NCBI GenBank assembly: GCA_964390645.1
Contig: CAYMLL010000368.1
Coordinates: forward strand, 1-6,632
Length of the DNA stretch: 6,632 bases
Direction: 5' to 3'
DNA from: CAYMLL01 sp964390645
GTDB lineage: Bacteria; Planctomycetota; UBA8108
Shown: one piece after another, positions 6,578 to 6,632 of the stretch
How the letters are laid out: each line of letters opens with the position of its first letter
How positions within the stretch are numbered: the first letter of the stretch is position 1
Position numbers and translations under genes: made by a program
The notes under the pieces: model-generated
The model's database searches: none
What the model was told of the DNA's origin: nothing
The model's input: only the letters and a program-made list of their open reading frames with translations

Positions 6578-6632
6578 GCCAGCCAGGACTCGAACCTGGG
6601 ACCGCCGGATTAGAAATCCGGTGCTCTATCCA
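6572..6632 (-). tRNA. tRNA-Arg (anticodon TCT), 5' end cut by window edge
   Basis: Read on the minus strand, the last 61 bases of a tRNA are present: the end of the D arm (TGGATAGAGC), an anticodon stem CCGGA/TCCGG around loop TTTCTAA, a variable loop, a T arm CCAGG-TTCGAGT-CCTGG, the 3' acceptor strand CTGGCGT, discriminator G and an encoded CCA. The anticodon at loop positions 3-5 is TCT, which reads AGA/AGG arginine codons. About 14-16 bases of the 5' acceptor and D stem lie past the window edge. The gene points toward the PUFA operon, which begins about 1 kb after its 3' end. Confidence 0.95.

Noticed and set aside
5613..6613. Overlapping plus-strand frames of about 290 codons upstream of pfaD
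   Set aside because: Arg/Pro/Ser-rich translations without domains, overlapping one another and running toward the tRNA; typical chance frames in GC-rich DNA.

Overview
This is a GC-rich bacterial window holding the start of a polyunsaturated fatty acid (PUFA) synthase operon on the minus strand, read from right to left, with a tRNA gene behind it. Two runs of exactly 10 N mark it as a scaffolded draft or metagenomic assembly. The organism cannot be named from this sequence. A PfaD-type enoyl reductase gene placed ahead of a PfaA-type KS-MAT-ACP gene matches the order known from myxobacterial pfa1-pfa2-pfa3 clusters, not the gammaproteobacterial pfaA-B-C-D order. A myxobacterium-like or other deltaproteobacterial-grade Gram-negative is therefore plausible but unproven.

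Layout from right to left. Positions 6632-6572 hold the 3' part of a tRNA-Arg (anticodon TCT), cut by the window edge. Just behind its 3' end (6577-6523) is a nested inverted repeat that shares the last bases of the tRNA. Positions 6247-6104 may encode a 47-residue peptide with a good Shine-Dalgarno and an excisionase-like helix-turn-helix start. About 570 bases without a recognisable gene follow, with one weak sigma70-like promoter candidate. Then come pfaD (5528-3921, complete) and pfaA (3914 to the left edge, incomplete and interrupted by both gaps). All the long plus-strand reading frames over these genes are antisense shadows.

The two proteins belong to one multi-subunit iterative synthase. 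PfaA carries the ketosynthase, the malonyl-CoA acyltransferase and a string of phosphopantetheine-carrying ACPs; one ACP and the first part of a second are visible. PfaD is the FMN-dependent enoyl reductase that works in trans. The ketoreductase end of PfaA and the PfaC-like subunit (KS/CLF/dehydratases) would lie past the left edge. Points worth a second look are the same-frame junction of pfaD and pfaA with only one TGA between them, the tRNA-proximal location with a possible recombination-gene remnant, and the assembly breaks that fall in ACP linkers.
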